Positions 1 to 7,998 of a stretch of DNA of 17,891 nt are shown in pieces. The stretch is taken from the NCBI GenBank assembly GCA_030618675.1, contig JAUXCV010000010.1:1-17891 (forward strand), given 5' to 3'. This stretch comes from Acidimicrobiia bacterium. Lineage in GTDB: Bacteria; Actinomycetota; Acidimicrobiia; Spongiisociales; UBA5794. Made by a program: the position numbers and the translations under genes. Each line of letters begins with the position of its first letter. Position 1 is the stretch's first letter. The notes beneath the pieces are model-generated. The model was not told the DNA's origin. It ran no database searches and saw nothing but the letters and a program-made list of their open reading frames with translations.

Positions 1-1128
1 CCCACCCGTGTACCAACCGCGATCGAACTGCTCGGCCTTCTCTATGAACGCCAGAGCCGGATCTCTCGGTGTGCCGCCGACCGCCGGTGTCGGGTGCAAC
101 GCATCAACAAGGTCGAGCACGTGAACACCGGGCCGGGTCGTGCCGGCCACGCGTGTCGAGAGATGCTGCACGGTGGCCATCCGCTTCAACGACGGATCGG
201 AGGGCACGTCCAGTTCATCGACGAACGGCGCAAGCCGATCCGCGACATCATCGACGACGTACCGGTGCTCGATTCGATCCTTTTCCGAACACAACAACGC
301 CTCGGCGAGCGTTCGATCCTCCAACTCTCCTTCGCCGCGAGGAGCGGTGCCGGCGAGCGGATTCGACGTCACCACTCCTTCTGAGGAACGGACGAGCAAC
401 TCGGGACTGGCTCCCACGAATGTCGCACCGTTCACTCGCCATCCGAAACCGAAGCACTGTCGATAGGAGCGCTCGAGATGGCTCACGACGTCGAAACCGT
501 CGGGAGCAGCATCTGATCGAACGATCACCGACCGTGCCAGCACAACCTTGCGAATCGCCTCATCTTGGATCGCGTCAACGGCCCCTGCGACGGCGGTCGT
601 CCACTCGGATACGGATGGGCAGGATTCCAGCGTGTGATCTCCCAGATTGGGGTATGCCGGGTCTCCCGGCGTCTCGAGCGAACGGAGACACTCGACTATC
701 GAGTCCGCCTCGACTCCCGACGGGATCGCAAGGAGCAGGTGCCGGTCATCGCCGTGGTTCAGAAGCGTGGCGATCGGCAGCACCGCTTCGGCCGACCCGA
801 ACGATTCCCACGGCTCTGACGTAGGCCCGTCGGGAGAGAACGAGAACCCGGCGAAAGCCCGGAACGGTTCGGGGAGCATCCAAGCATCAACGGCTGCTCG
901 GAGACGGGGGAACCTCTCTGCCCCCGATATCGACACCTTCGCTGCGATCCCCACTCCCCCGACCGAAGAACTCCCGGGGGAAGAGAAGTAGAAGGCGCCC
1001 TCGAAGAGATCAGCAGCAGCGCGAACGAACGCCAACGATTCGACGTCGACGGGGATTACGGCGAACCGCAGGCCGTTTGCTCCGGAAGTGAACGCGGGAT
1101 GAAGATCGAGGTATCGGTCGGGGATCAT
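1..1128 (-). CDS. menF: Isochorismate synthase (MenF/EntC/DhbC family), 3' end cut by window edge
   Basis: Converts chorismate to isochorismate, the first committed step towards menaquinone or a catecholate siderophore; cytosolic and Mg-dependent (family knowledge). The frame is open from an ATG at 1128 to the left edge: 376 residues are visible and the last few dozen are missing. The first 170 residues are a weakly conserved N-terminal part; the chorismate-binding domain follows. Visible motifs are IRKVVLAR (Lys194, expected general base), GASPELL (239-245), PLAGTAPRG, SEKDRIEH (281-288), QHLSTRV and LHPTPAVGG (344-352), the last typical of isochorismate rather than anthranilate synthases. 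An in-frame stop at 1141-1143 leaves ATG 1128 as the most upstream ATG. No Shine-Dalgarno is evident; TAGCAT lies 9 nt upstream. It lies 74 bp downstream of the CBS-BON gene on the same strand. Menaquinone versus siderophore role cannot be decided because the rest of the locus is outside. Confidence 0.93.
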   Translation of the reverse strand, partial: MIPDRYLDLHPAFTSGANGLRFAVIPVDVESLAFVRAAADLFEGAFYFSSPGSSSVGGVGIAAKVSISGAERFPRLRAAVDAWMLPEPFRAFAGFSFSPDGPTSEPWESFGSAEAVLPIATLLNHGDDRHLLLAIPSGVEADSIVECLRSLETPGDPAYPNLGDHTLESCPSVSEWTTAVAGAVDAIQDEAIRKVVLARSVIVRSDAAPDGFDVVSHLERSYRQCFGFGWRVNGATFVGASPELLVRSSEGVVTSNPLAGTAPRGEGELEDRTLAEALLCSEKDRIEHRYVVDDVADRLAPFVDELDVPSDPSLKRMATVQHLSTRVAGTTRPGVHVLDLVDALHPTPAVGGTPRDPALAFIEKAEQFDRGWYTGG

Positions 1129-1137
1129 CGAAGCGTG

Positions 1138-1143
1138 ATGCTA
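1138..1143 (-). promoter_or_regulatory. Possible -10 hexamer (TAGCAT) for the isochorismate synthase gene
   Basis: On the minus strand TAGCAT (TANNNT form) lies 9 nt before ATG 1128. The gene has no Shine-Dalgarno, so a leaderless or very short-leader transcript is conceivable. No convincing -35 was seen, and readthrough from the upstream CBS-BON gene would serve equally well. Confidence 0.2.
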
Positions 1144-1202
1144 CCCGTCGGCGGGGAGTGTGTAAGCAGAGCCGTTGCAGCGCGAGGCGATGGACCGGCC
1201 GA

Positions 1203-1811
1203 TCACTCGTCCCCGTCGTCGTGCCTCCAGGCAAGCCGGCTCTCGACATGGAGCACGCCGTCCAGACGTGACGCAAGCTCGGACAGCAGTCGAGCCTCGT
1301 TCCTGGTACCGACTTCTCCAACGAAGGTGACCACGCCATTGGCAACGCTGACATTGAGTTGATCCGGATCGATGAACAAGACACGCCGGATCAGATCCTC
1401 CCGGATTTCGTCTTCGATCACATCGTCCGGCCTGGTGAAGACGGAGACAATGTCGGCACGCGAGATGATGCCGAGCAGCCGCGAGTCGTCATCGACAACG
1501 GGGAGTCGCTTGATGTCCTGGAACGTCATCATCTTCGCTGCGTCGTAGATCTCGGTGTCCGGGCCGGTCGTCACCACCCCCGGGGACATGACGTCACCGA
1601 CCGTCTCCCCCAGTTCGGTCTCTCCCTCCTGGCGCTCAACCTCGAGACGCAGGAAATCGGCCTCCGTGATGATCCCGGCAAGAGTCCCATCGGTGGTCGT
1701 GACGGGGAGGCCGCTGACACGGTTCCTGAACATCAGGCGAGCCGCATCGCGGATCCCGGTGTCGCTCGAAACCGTGATCACATCGGTGGTCATGAGGTCT
1801 ACGACCTGCAC
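1203..1811 (-). CDS. CBS-CBS-BON domain protein
   Basis: A 202-residue soluble protein with two CBS motifs (about 1-57 and 71-125) followed by a BON domain (about 133-195, hydrophobic and Gly pattern around LNVSVANGVVTFVGEVGT). Paired CBS modules usually bind adenine nucleotides or SAM and act as energy sensors; BON domains bind membranes or partner proteins. Both roles are family knowledge; the ligand here is unknown. The start is GTG at 1811, chosen because the protein begins directly at the CBS fold (MQVVDLMTTDV) and an AGAGGGA Shine-Dalgarno lies just upstream. It follows the GNAT/acyl-CoA synthetase gene by 45 bp on the same strand, so cotranscription is likely, and a regulatory link to acyl-CoA or ATP status is a reasonable inference. 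No transmembrane segment or signal peptide is seen. Confidence 0.9.
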   Translation of the reverse strand: MQVVDLMTTDVITVSSDTGIRDAARLMFRNRVSGLPVTTTDGTLAGIITEADFLRLEVERQEGETELGETVGDVMSPGVVTTGPDTEIYDAAKMMTFQDIKRLPVVDDDSRLLGIISRADIVSVFTRPDDVIEDEIREDLIRRVLFIDPDQLNVSVANGVVTFVGEVGTRNEARLLSELASRLDGVLHVESRLAWRHDDGDE

Positions 1812-1856
1812 TGTTCGTCCCTCTCGTCGGCGTCGGGCGTCATTGTTGCAGTTTCC

Positions 1857-4616
1857 TCACAGCGCCGTTGGGAAATCGGCTCGACTCGGATCGAACGCTC
1901 CGGCGACCGGCTTCACCTTGATCCGTGCGTCGACCACACGAACCCCATCACCGGGAGCACCCACCTTGACGGGATTCATGTCCATCTCAACCATCTCCGG
2001 CAGGTCCTCGATCAAGGCCGAGACGCGAAGGAGCGCATCCTTGACGGCGTCGATATCGCCGGCTTCCCCACCGCGATACCCCTCAAGCAACCGCGCCGAT
2101 TTCACCGATGAGATCATCTCGTCGACATCGAGGTCGGTGAGCGGATGGATTCGGAACGCCACGTCCCCGATGAGTTCGACGAAGACACCGCCGAGACCGA
2201 ACACGACGAGCGGGCCGAAGTTGGGATCCTCGACCATGCCGATCAGGATCTCATGGCCGCCGGAGACGAACTCCTGGAGAAGAACACCTTCCGGATCGGG
2301 CACCGCCGCCGTTACCTGTCGGTACGCGGCGCGCACTGCCTCTTCTCCCTCAACATCGAGTACAACACCACCGACATCGGACTTGTGGAGTGCCGATGGC
2401 GAGATGACCTTGAGCACCACAGGACCGCCGATCGCGGCGGCGCGTTCGATCGCCTCGTCTTCGCTCGAGACCACCGCTGAGGCAGGGACCCGAAGCCCGT
2501 ACGATTCGAGGACCGTGTCGACGGTGTCGGGGTCGAGCCAATCTCCCTCAGCGTCCATGTTGGCCAGGGCCGCGTCGAGCGCGGTTCGGGCTCGTTCCGG
2601 ATCAAGATCCTTGTACTCCGGGATCTGGCCATCAGGTTGAGCGAGCCACTCACCGTATCGGACCGCGTCATAGAGTGCCCGGGCCGCACGCTCGGGAAAC
2701 GCGAACTCGGGCACGCTCGACCTCACATTCGGAGCATCGTCCGAGACCTTGCCGGATTGCATGAACACAGCAAGGAACGTCTTGTCGTCCTCGTGCGCCT
2801 CTCCGACATCACGGATCGTGCTCTGGATCTCAGCGACGCCGACCGGTGACGCCGGGATGTAGATGGCGATGACCGCATCCAGTTCGTCGGCCTCGAGCAT
2901 CGCTTCGAGCACGTTCCGGTACTCGGCCGCGCCTGCTGCAGCGATCATGTCGACCGGGTTCCGCACAGCAGCCTCGGGCGAAAGGAAATCGCGCAGTCGC
3001 TGCTGGAGGTCATCCGAGAGGAGAGGCACTTCCAGGCCCCGGGACTCGAGCCCATCTACCGCGAGGATCGCCGGTCCACCGGCGTTCGTCACGATACCGA
3101 CCCGCCGCCCCTTGGGGACCGGCTCGTTCGACAGCAGGCTCGTCACGTCGAACAGCTCCTCGAGCGTGTCGACGCGGATCACGCCGGTCTGGTGGAAGAG
3201 CGCGTCGACGGCGACATCGAGGCTTGCCAACGAGCCTGTATGACTGCTCGCAGCTCGGGCACCCGAAGCGGTGCGACCCGACTTGACGGCCACGATCGGC
3301 TTCTTCCTCGCGATCCGTCTCGCGAATCGGGCGAATCGCCTCGGGTTTCCGAAGGATTCCATGTACAGGAGGATCACGTCCGTCGACGGGTCGTCCTCCC
3401 AGTAGAGCAACAAGTCGTCGCCGGAGACGTCCGCGAGATTCCCCACCGACACGAACGTCGAGATGCCGATGTTGTGTCGGGCGGTGTAGTCGAGGATCGC
3501 CAGCCCGAGAGCTCCCGACTGGGACGAGAGGGCAACGTTGCCACGGGGTGGACGGATCGGTCCGAATTGGCCGTCGAGGCTGATCGCCGGGTCGGTGTTC
3601 AGAAGGCCCATGCAGTTCGGTCCCACCATGCGAATCCCCACGGATCGCACGAGATCGAGCAACTCAGCCTCGAGTTCAGTGCCCGCACCCCCAACCTCGG
3701 AGAACCCCGCCGAGATCACGACCAGGGCGCGCACGCCCTTCTCGATGCACTGCTTGACGGTCTTGATCACGTGCTTCGACGAAACGACGATGAACGCGAG
3801 ATCGACGTTGCCGGGGATATCGAGGACCGTTGAGTACGCCGCAACCGATCGCACGACCGGTGACGTTGGGTTGACCGGGTAGACCGGTCCGCTGAAGTCG
3901 CCGTTGATGAGGTTGTTGAAGAGTCGCCCGCCGATCGATGACGCATCGCGACTCGCTCCGATGACCGCGACCGATTGCGGGGCCATGAGCGGCATCATCG
4001 ATTGCGCCGCCGCTCGCTGCTCACGATCATCGCGAACAGCCGTGCTGTCGTCGGACTCCTCGGTCGGGAACGCAACGGTGTAGACGCCCTCGTCGAGATG
4101 TCGCGTCACGCCGTATCCGGATGCCCGGAAGACGCGCATCATGACGTGATTGTCGGCGAGCAGATGGGCGCGGAATCCGGTGATCCCGTGTGTGCGGGCG
4201 TACGCCGTCAGCCGGTAGAGCAACAGTGTCCCGATGCCCTTCTGCTGACACTCGTCCGCTACAGCGAACGCTGCTTCCGCGATCGTCGGATCGTCCTCGG
4301 TCGTGTTGTAGCGGCCCACGCCGACGAGACGACCATCCCGGATCGCCACGAACGCCATGTCCTCTCTGTAGTCGAGCTGCGTGAAGCGGTCGAGTTCCGC
4401 CGGTTCGAGTTCGTCTTTCACGCGGAAGAACCGGAAGTACGTGCTCTGGCGCGAGAGTCCCCGGACCATCGCCTGGAGCACGTCGCGATCGCTCGGAGCG
4501 ATCGGACGAATGCGAATCGTCTCGCCACCCCTCATCACGGCGTCTTGCACCCACTCGCTTGGGTACGCGGACGGTGGGTCGGAGACCGTCAACGGTGCCT
4601 CGGGCTGATCGATCAC
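1857..4616 (-). CDS. Bifunctional GNAT acetyltransferase / NDP-forming acyl-CoA synthetase (Pat/PatA-like)
   Basis: A 919-residue fusion. Residues about 32-185 form a GNAT domain with the acetyl-CoA loop QQKGIGTLLL (124-133). Residues about 212-345 form a CoA-binding Rossmann domain (SVAVIGASRD, VGPNCMG). Residues about 355-665 are ligase/flavodoxin-like domains containing SSHTGSLAS with the expected phospho-histidine His459. Residues about 690-915 are an ATP-grasp subunit with LHKSDVGG (743-750). The family includes protein lysine acetyltransferases that control acetyl-CoA synthetase, and true ADP-forming acyl-CoA synthetases. GNAT-first order is the arrangement I recall for Streptomyces PatA; E. 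coli/Salmonella Pat has GNAT last. The start is GTG 4616, since AAGGAG (4623-4628) sits 6 nt upstream; a longer TTG start at 4664 lacks such support. It diverges from fetB by 62 bp and leads into the CBS-BON gene. Whether it acetylates proteins, makes acyl-CoA, or both is open. Confidence 0.9.
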   Translation of the reverse strand: MIDQPEAPLTVSDPPSAYPSEWVQDAVMRGGETIRIRPIAPSDRDVLQAMVRGLSRQSTYFRFFRVKDELEPAELDRFTQLDYREDMAFVAIRDGRLVGVGRYNTTEDDPTIAEAAFAVADECQQKGIGTLLLYRLTAYARTHGITGFRAHLLADNHVMMRVFRASGYGVTRHLDEGVYTVAFPTEESDDSTAVRDDREQRAAAQSMMPLMAPQSVAVIGASRDASSIGGRLFNNLINGDFSGPVYPVNPTSPVVRSVAAYSTVLDIPGNVDLAFIVVSSKHVIKTVKQCIEKGVRALVVISAGFSEVGGAGTELEAELLDLVRSVGIRMVGPNCMGLLNTDPAISLDGQFGPIRPPRGNVALSSQSGALGLAILDYTARHNIGISTFVSVGNLADVSGDDLLLYWEDDPSTDVILLYMESFGNPRRFARFARRIARKKPIVAVKSGRTASGARAASSHTGSLASLDVAVDALFHQTGVIRVDTLEELFDVTSLLSNEPVPKGRRVGIVTNAGGPAILAVDGLESRGLEVPLLSDDLQQRLRDFLSPEAAVRNPVDMIAAAGAAEYRNVLEAMLEADELDAVIAIYIPASPVGVAEIQSTIRDVGEAHEDDKTFLAVFMQSGKVSDDAPNVRSSVPEFAFPERAARALYDAVRYGEWLAQPDGQIPEYKDLDPERARTALDAALANMDAEGDWLDPDTVDTVLESYGLRVPASAVVSSEDEAIERAAAIGGPVVLKVISPSALHKSDVGGVVLDVEGEEAVRAAYRQVTAAVPDPEGVLLQEFVSGGHEILIGMVEDPNFGPLVVFGLGGVFVELIGDVAFRIHPLTDLDVDEMISSVKSARLLEGYRGGEAGDIDAVKDALLRVSALIEDLPEMVEMDMNPVKVGAPGDGVRVVDARIKVKPVAGAFDPSRADFPTAL

Positions 4617-4664
4617 GCTGATCTCCTTCGTAGCTTCTCTGATCTGATTGTCGCAGCCCCACAA

Positions 4665-4670
4665 TATCGT
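4665..4670 (+). promoter_or_regulatory. Possible -10 hexamer (TATCGT) for a leaderless fetB transcript
   Basis: TATCGT (TANNNT form) ends 8 nt before ATG 4679. The gene has no Shine-Dalgarno in this 62-bp divergent intergenic region, which suits a leaderless mRNA, common in actinobacteria. No good -35 at 16-18 nt is visible. The same TAYCGT hexamer precedes two other SD-less starts in the window. Confidence 0.3.
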
Positions 4671-4678
4671 CGATACTC

Positions 4679-5461
4679 ATGCTCATGGCCACAGACGTCT
4701 CCTTCATCGGCCTCGCTCTCGCTTCATCGCTTGTGGTCGTGGCGATCGCCCTGTCGATGTGGCAGCGACTGGGTCTCGGACGTCAGATCCTGTGGGCCTC
4801 GATTCGAGCCCTCGTCCAACTTCTCGCCGTCGGCGTCGTCCTTGCGATCCTCCTCCGCCCCGGGCAGTCCCTCTGGTGGTCGGTCGCCTGGGTGATCGCG
4901 ATGCTCCCCTTCGCAGCCGACGTGGTCGCCCGCCGCGCTCCGGAGGTACCACGGGTTCGCTGGCTCGCTCTCGCCGCCTTCAGCATCACGTCGCTCGTGA
5001 TCCTCGGATTGCTCTTCGGCCTCCACGTGTTCCCCCTCGAACCCCGCACGCTCGTTCCTCTCGCCGGGATGATGATCGGCAACTCGATGACGGCAACCGT
5101 CCTCGTGGCAACGAGAATCGTCGCCGAGTTCAAAGAGAAACGTCCGCTCATCGAGGTCCGTCTGGCGTTGGGATTCAGTGCGAGCGATGCGTTTCGCCCC
5201 TATCTGCGTTCTGCACTGAGGACCGCCCTCGTGCCACAGATCGAGACGACGAAAGCCGTCGGCATCGTGTTCCTTCCCGGAGCGATGACCGGTCTCATCC
5301 TCGCCGGGGTCGATCCGATGGAAGCCGTCCGAGTACAGGTTGTCGTCATGTACCTCGTCCTCGGCTCGGTGGCGGTCTCCGCGAGCACCGTAGCGCTCGG
5401 CTTGAGCAGAACGCTGTTCACTTCCGATCAGCGAGCAGTGCATCTACCCGAGGAGCGATAG
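4679..5461 (+). CDS. fetB: FetB/UPF0014-family ABC transporter permease (putative iron exporter subunit)
   Basis: A 260-residue polytopic inner-membrane protein with about seven hydrophobic segments (about 8-28, 38-60, 66-82, 95-115, 120-142, 197-217, 224-248). The diagnostic stretch is LAGMMIGNSMTA (about 126-137), followed by a conserved cytoplasmic region and a late segment with FLPGAMTGLILAGVDP. E. coli FetB pairs with the ATPase FetA and is linked to iron export and oxidative-stress resistance; plant STAR2/ALS3 relatives act in aluminium tolerance (family knowledge). No FetA-type ATPase lies beside it; the ABC-F protein downstream is a soluble translation-factor type and not a partner. 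The start is ATG 4679 or ATG 4685, two codons later; neither has a Shine-Dalgarno. The stop is TAG, and 10 bp later a lipoprotein gene begins on the same strand. The substrate is uncertain. Confidence 0.88.
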   Translation: MLMATDVSFIGLALASSLVVVAIALSMWQRLGLGRQILWASIRALVQLLAVGVVLAILLRPGQSLWWSVAWVIAMLPFAADVVARRAPEVPRVRWLALAAFSITSLVILGLLFGLHVFPLEPRTLVPLAGMMIGNSMTATVLVATRIVAEFKEKRPLIEVRLALGFSASDAFRPYLRSALRTALVPQIETTKAVGIVFLPGAMTGLILAGVDPMEAVRVQVVVMYLVLGSVAVSASTVALGLSRTLFTSDQRAVHLPEER

Positions 5462-5471
5462 GCTTCCGCTC

Positions 5472-6115
5472 GTGAAACGCGCCACGATCGCTCTTGTACT
5501 CGTACTCTCCGCCTGCACCGGCGGCGGGACGTCGTCCGACGTGGATGGCACCTCCCCGCTCGAACCGGTTACCCCCGAATCGACGACGACTGCAGCGGGC
5601 AGCGCACAGGAGACGACGGTGCCCGATACGACGTCGACGACGATCGTCACCGGCAACGCCAGATTCGTGATCGGGAGCGTGGTATTCGGTGACGAGGGAA
5701 CGATCGAAGTTGGGAACCTCGGACCCGATACCGGTGATCTCACCGGGTTCTGGATCGCCATGCATCCGTACTACCTGGAACTACCGTCAACGATCCTCGC
5801 TCCGGGCAAGGCACTCATCGTCAGCCTCGCTGAGGACGCCGATCCGGAGTTCGTTATCCCCGCAGCCGGCCTCTTGCCGACGCTGAAGAGCGGTTCCGGC
5901 GAGATCGGTCTCTACGAGGGTGGCGATTTCGGAGACCCCGAGGCCATCATCGACTACGTGGAATGGGGATCGACCGGTCACGTCCGCTCAACGGTTGCGA
6001 TCGAAGCCGGCCTCTGGCCGGAAGATCAGGCCATCGTTGTCGACGAATCCGTCACCGGACTCACTGCCGGAGATCGCTCAGAGCCGGGACCAGAGGGCTG
6101 GACACCTGCTTCGCC

Positions 6116-6119
<4 letters not shown>
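5472..6119 (+). CDS. Secreted lipoprotein with lamin-tail-like (LTD) domain
   Basis: A 215-residue predicted lipoprotein. The signal peptide ends in lipobox VLSAC (lipidated Cys15), followed by a Ser/Thr/Pro/Gly-rich linker (about 16-60). A beta-rich domain (about 63-160) has the pattern of bacterial lamin-tail domains: a VEVxNLG-like strand, DLTGFWIAM, ILAPGKALIVSL and DYVEWGS. Such domains occur in extracellular proteins, but no enzymatic residues are recognised, so no function is assigned. The start is GTG 5472; AGGAG (5451-5455) lies 16 nt upstream, longer than usual. It starts 10 bp after fetB, so both are probably on one transcript. The TAG stop (6117-6119) lies inside the first GTAG unit of a heptad array. 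LTD assignment is by eye and moderately sure; the lipoprotein call is firmer. Confidence 0.78.
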
Positions 6120-6157
<38 letters not shown>

Positions 6158-6171
6158 GTGAAGACTCTGCC

Positions 6172-6211
6172 TGATCTACTGATCTACTGATCTACTCCGC
6201 TACTCCGCTAC
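6172..6211 (-). repeat. Octamer array at the ABC-F 3' end: GTAGCGGA x2, GTAGATCA x3
   Basis: Read on the minus strand (the ABC-F coding strand), five 8-bp units follow without interruption: two GTAGCGGA, then three GTAGATCA. The TAG stop of the ABC-F gene (6208-6210) is positions 2-4 of the first unit. The last three units each contain a GATC site, spaced 8 bp apart. It faces array A, so both convergent genes carry their own GTA-first array. Confidence 0.93.
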
Positions 6212-7806
6212 GCCAACGCTACGAGGTCGAGCATCGACTCGTCGTAGTAGGCCTGATCTCCCTCGGGCATCAGGACGACCCGATCCGGTTCCAGGGCTGC
6301 AACGAAGTCGGTGTCGTGGCTAACGAGAACGAGCGTTCCCTCGTACTGAATGAGGGCCTCCAGAAGCGCCTCCTTCGCCTGAGGATCGAGGTTGTTCGTC
6401 GGCTCGTCGAGAAGCAACACGTTGTGGCCAGCGACAACCAGCCGGGCCAATGCCAGCTTCGTCTTCTCGCCACCCGACAGGGTCCCGGCGTCCTGATCGA
6501 CCTTGTCGGCAAGGAGGAAGTGGCCCAGGACGGATCGCAGATCCCGATCCGGCAGCCTGCTCGCTCCCCTCATGATGTCGAGCACCGCAACGCCTGCTGT
6601 GATGTCCTCATGTTCCTGGGCGTAGTAGCCCGGGGCCGCCCGGTAGCCGATCTCAACGGATCCAAGATCCTGTTCCTCGACGCCGGCGAGGATCTTCAGA
6701 AGGGTCGTCTTGCCCGCACCGTTGAGCCCCATGATGATCAACCGCTCCTCGCGATCGATGTCGACATCGATGTCGATGAACACGACGTTGTGCCCGTATG
6801 CCTTGGCGAGCCCCTCCGCCCGCAACGGGGTACGTCCGGAGGGAACCGGTTGGGGGAATCGCAACGCCACCCGCCTACGAGCGCGCTGTACCTCGACGAG
6901 ATCGTCCTGCATCCTCCGAACTCGTGTCTCCCATGTCCGAGCACGACGAGCCATCTTCTCGGACGATCCTTTGAATCGCCGAATGCCATCCTCGAGACGT
7001 GCGATCTTCGCCTCCTGCTGGCGCCGCTCGCGAAGGCGCTGGCTTCTCCTCTGCTCATGCTCTTCGAGGTAGTACGAGTAGTTGCCTCGGAACGGTTCGA
7101 TGAGGCCACCCTCGACTGCCAGGACCGACGTGATCGATTCATCCAGCAGAGGAAGGTCGTGGGAGACGATCAAGAGTCCGCCCTCGTAGTCGACGAGGAA
7201 CCCCACGAGCCAGGCCTTGGCATCCATGTCGAGATGGTTCGTCGGCTCGTCGAGGAGCAGCGTCGTGGTCTCTGCGAAGAGGATCCGAGCGAGTTCGACA
7301 CGCCGTCGCTGTCCGCCGGACATCGTGGCTACCGGCTGGTCAAGTTCGGTCGCTCCGATACCGAGCGCGGATGCGAACCGTTTGGCTTCCGCTTTCGCAA
7401 CGTACCCGCCCCGAGCGGTGAACTCGTCGTCAAGTCGGCCGAATCGACGGATCAGTCGATCTCGATCAACCCCATCGACCTTCTCCATCCGTTGGCGGGT
7501 GACCTCCATCTGTCGTTCGATCGTTCCGATGTCACGGGCCATCAGCACGCGTTCTAGAGCGGTAGCGTCCGGATCGTCAAGATCCTCGAGAGCTGCTTCC
7601 TGGGAGAGATATCCGATGTTGCCGCTGCGCACCACCGATCCCTCAACCGGCTCGTGCAATCCCGCGAGCGTGCGCATGAGAGTTGTTTTTCCTGCGCCAT
7701 TGGGGCCCACGAAACCGATCCTGTCCCCGGCCTGAACGGAAAAGGACACATCGGAGAGAAGGCGCCGTGCACCGGCGTCGACAGCGAGGTCACGGACGAG
7801 GATCAC
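6208..7806 (-). CDS. ABC-F family ATPase (ribosome-associated, soluble)
   Basis: A 532-residue protein with two ATP-binding cassettes and no membrane segment. Cassette 1 has Walker A GPNGAGKTT (34-42), signature MSGGQRRR (162-169) and Walker B LLLDEPTNHLD. Cassette 2 has GLNGAGKTT (360-368), signature LSGGEKTK (443-450) and LLLDEPTNNLD. Between them a charged, helical linker (about 245-315) matches the P-site tRNA interaction motif region. ABC-F proteins act on ribosomes to rescue stalled peptidyl transfer or give antibiotic protection; which one cannot be told here. GTG 7806 is chosen because the protein then begins at the first cassette strand (MILVRDLAV). In-frame upstream starts would translate only repeat DNA. 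There is no Shine-Dalgarno; TACCGT lies 7 nt upstream. The TAG stop is inside an 8-bp repeat array. Confidence 0.9.
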   Translation of the reverse strand: MILVRDLAVDAGARRLLSDVSFSVQAGDRIGFVGPNGAGKTTLMRTLAGLHEPVEGSVVRSGNIGYLSQEAALEDLDDPDATALERVLMARDIGTIERQMEVTRQRMEKVDGVDRDRLIRRFGRLDDEFTARGGYVAKAEAKRFASALGIGATELDQPVATMSGGQRRRVELARILFAETTTLLLDEPTNHLDMDAKAWLVGFLVDYEGGLLIVSHDLPLLDESITSVLAVEGGLIEPFRGNYSYYLEEHEQRRSQRLRERRQQEAKIARLEDGIRRFKGSSEKMARRARTWETRVRRMQDDLVEVQRARRRVALRFPQPVPSGRTPLRAEGLAKAYGHNVVFIDIDVDIDREERLIIMGLNGAGKTTLLKILAGVEEQDLGSVEIGYRAAPGYYAQEHEDITAGVAVLDIMRGASRLPDRDLRSVLGHFLLADKVDQDAGTLSGGEKTKLALARLVVAGHNVLLLDEPTNNLDPQAKEALLEALIQYEGTLVLVSHDTDFVAALEPDRVVLMPEGDQAYYDESMLDLVALA

Positions 7807-7813
7807 GAGGGGA

Positions 7814-7819
7814 ACGGTA
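7814..7819 (-). promoter_or_regulatory. Possible -10 hexamer (TACCGT) for a leaderless ABC-F transcript
   Basis: On the minus strand TACCGT ends 7 nt before GTG 7806, the distance expected if transcription starts at the start codon. The intervening bases are pyrimidine-rich, with no Shine-Dalgarno. An identical hexamer sits 6 nt before the ROK kinase ATG. No clear -35 is visible. Confidence 0.33.
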
Positions 7820-7832
7820 GGGATAGGACACG

Positions 7833-7888
7833 AGATATGCGCTATGAGATATGAAACAGAAGACAGGAGACAGGAGACAGGAGACAGA
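7833..7888. repeat. Degenerate heptad array between ABC-F and PLDc_N-SHOCT genes
   Basis: On the plus strand eight 7-bp units run in register: agatatg, cgctatg, agatatg, aaacaga, agacagg x3, agacaga. The unit changes gradually while the period stays 7. It lies upstream of both divergent flanking genes. Its minus-strand form (GTCTCCT) is pyrimidine-rich but is not a GTA unit. Confidence 0.85.
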
Positions 7889-7903
7889 CAGCAAGAGCCG
7901 AAG

Positions 7904-7952
7904 TACGGATTACGGACTACGGACCACGGACCACGGACCACGGACTACGGAC
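7904..7952 (-). repeat. GTA-heptad array between divergent genes (GTAGTCC/GTGGTCC type)
   Basis: Seven contiguous 7-bp units, plus-strand TACGGAT, TACGGAC x2, CACGGAC x3, TACGGAC. Read on the minus strand these are GTAGTCC, GTGGTCC and GTAATCC units. A 15-bp gap separates it from the degenerate array at 7833-7888. The downstream plus-strand gene's Shine-Dalgarno begins about 35 bp later. Unlike the convergent junctions, no gene ends here. Confidence 0.95.
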
Positions 7953-7998
7953 TTGCGTCTCCCCGGTTACGATTGATGCATCTCGACAAGGAGCGAAC

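Noticed and set aside
69..824. Plus-strand ORF of about 251 codons at the left edge
   Set aside because: It is Arg/Pro-rich and antisense to the clear isochorismate synthase frame, which runs off the left edge.
1555..2640. Long plus-strand ORF of about 361 codons
   Set aside because: It is antisense to the GNAT-acyl-CoA synthetase, Ser/Thr/Arg-rich with no domain: a high-GC shadow frame.
4617..4664. TTG start at 4664 for the GNAT-acyl-CoA synthetase
   Set aside because: GTG 4616 has AAGGAG at ideal 6-nt spacing; the extension would run through that Shine-Dalgarno and adds no recognisable sequence.
6316..7557. Long plus-strand ORF of about 413 codons
   Set aside because: It lies wholly antisense to the ABC-F gene, whose motifs are unambiguous; the antisense product shows no family features.
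7807..7941. N-terminal extension of the ABC-F gene to an ATG at 7941
   Set aside because: The added 45 residues translate only tandem heptad repeats and lack any domain; the ABC-F fold starts at GTG 7806.
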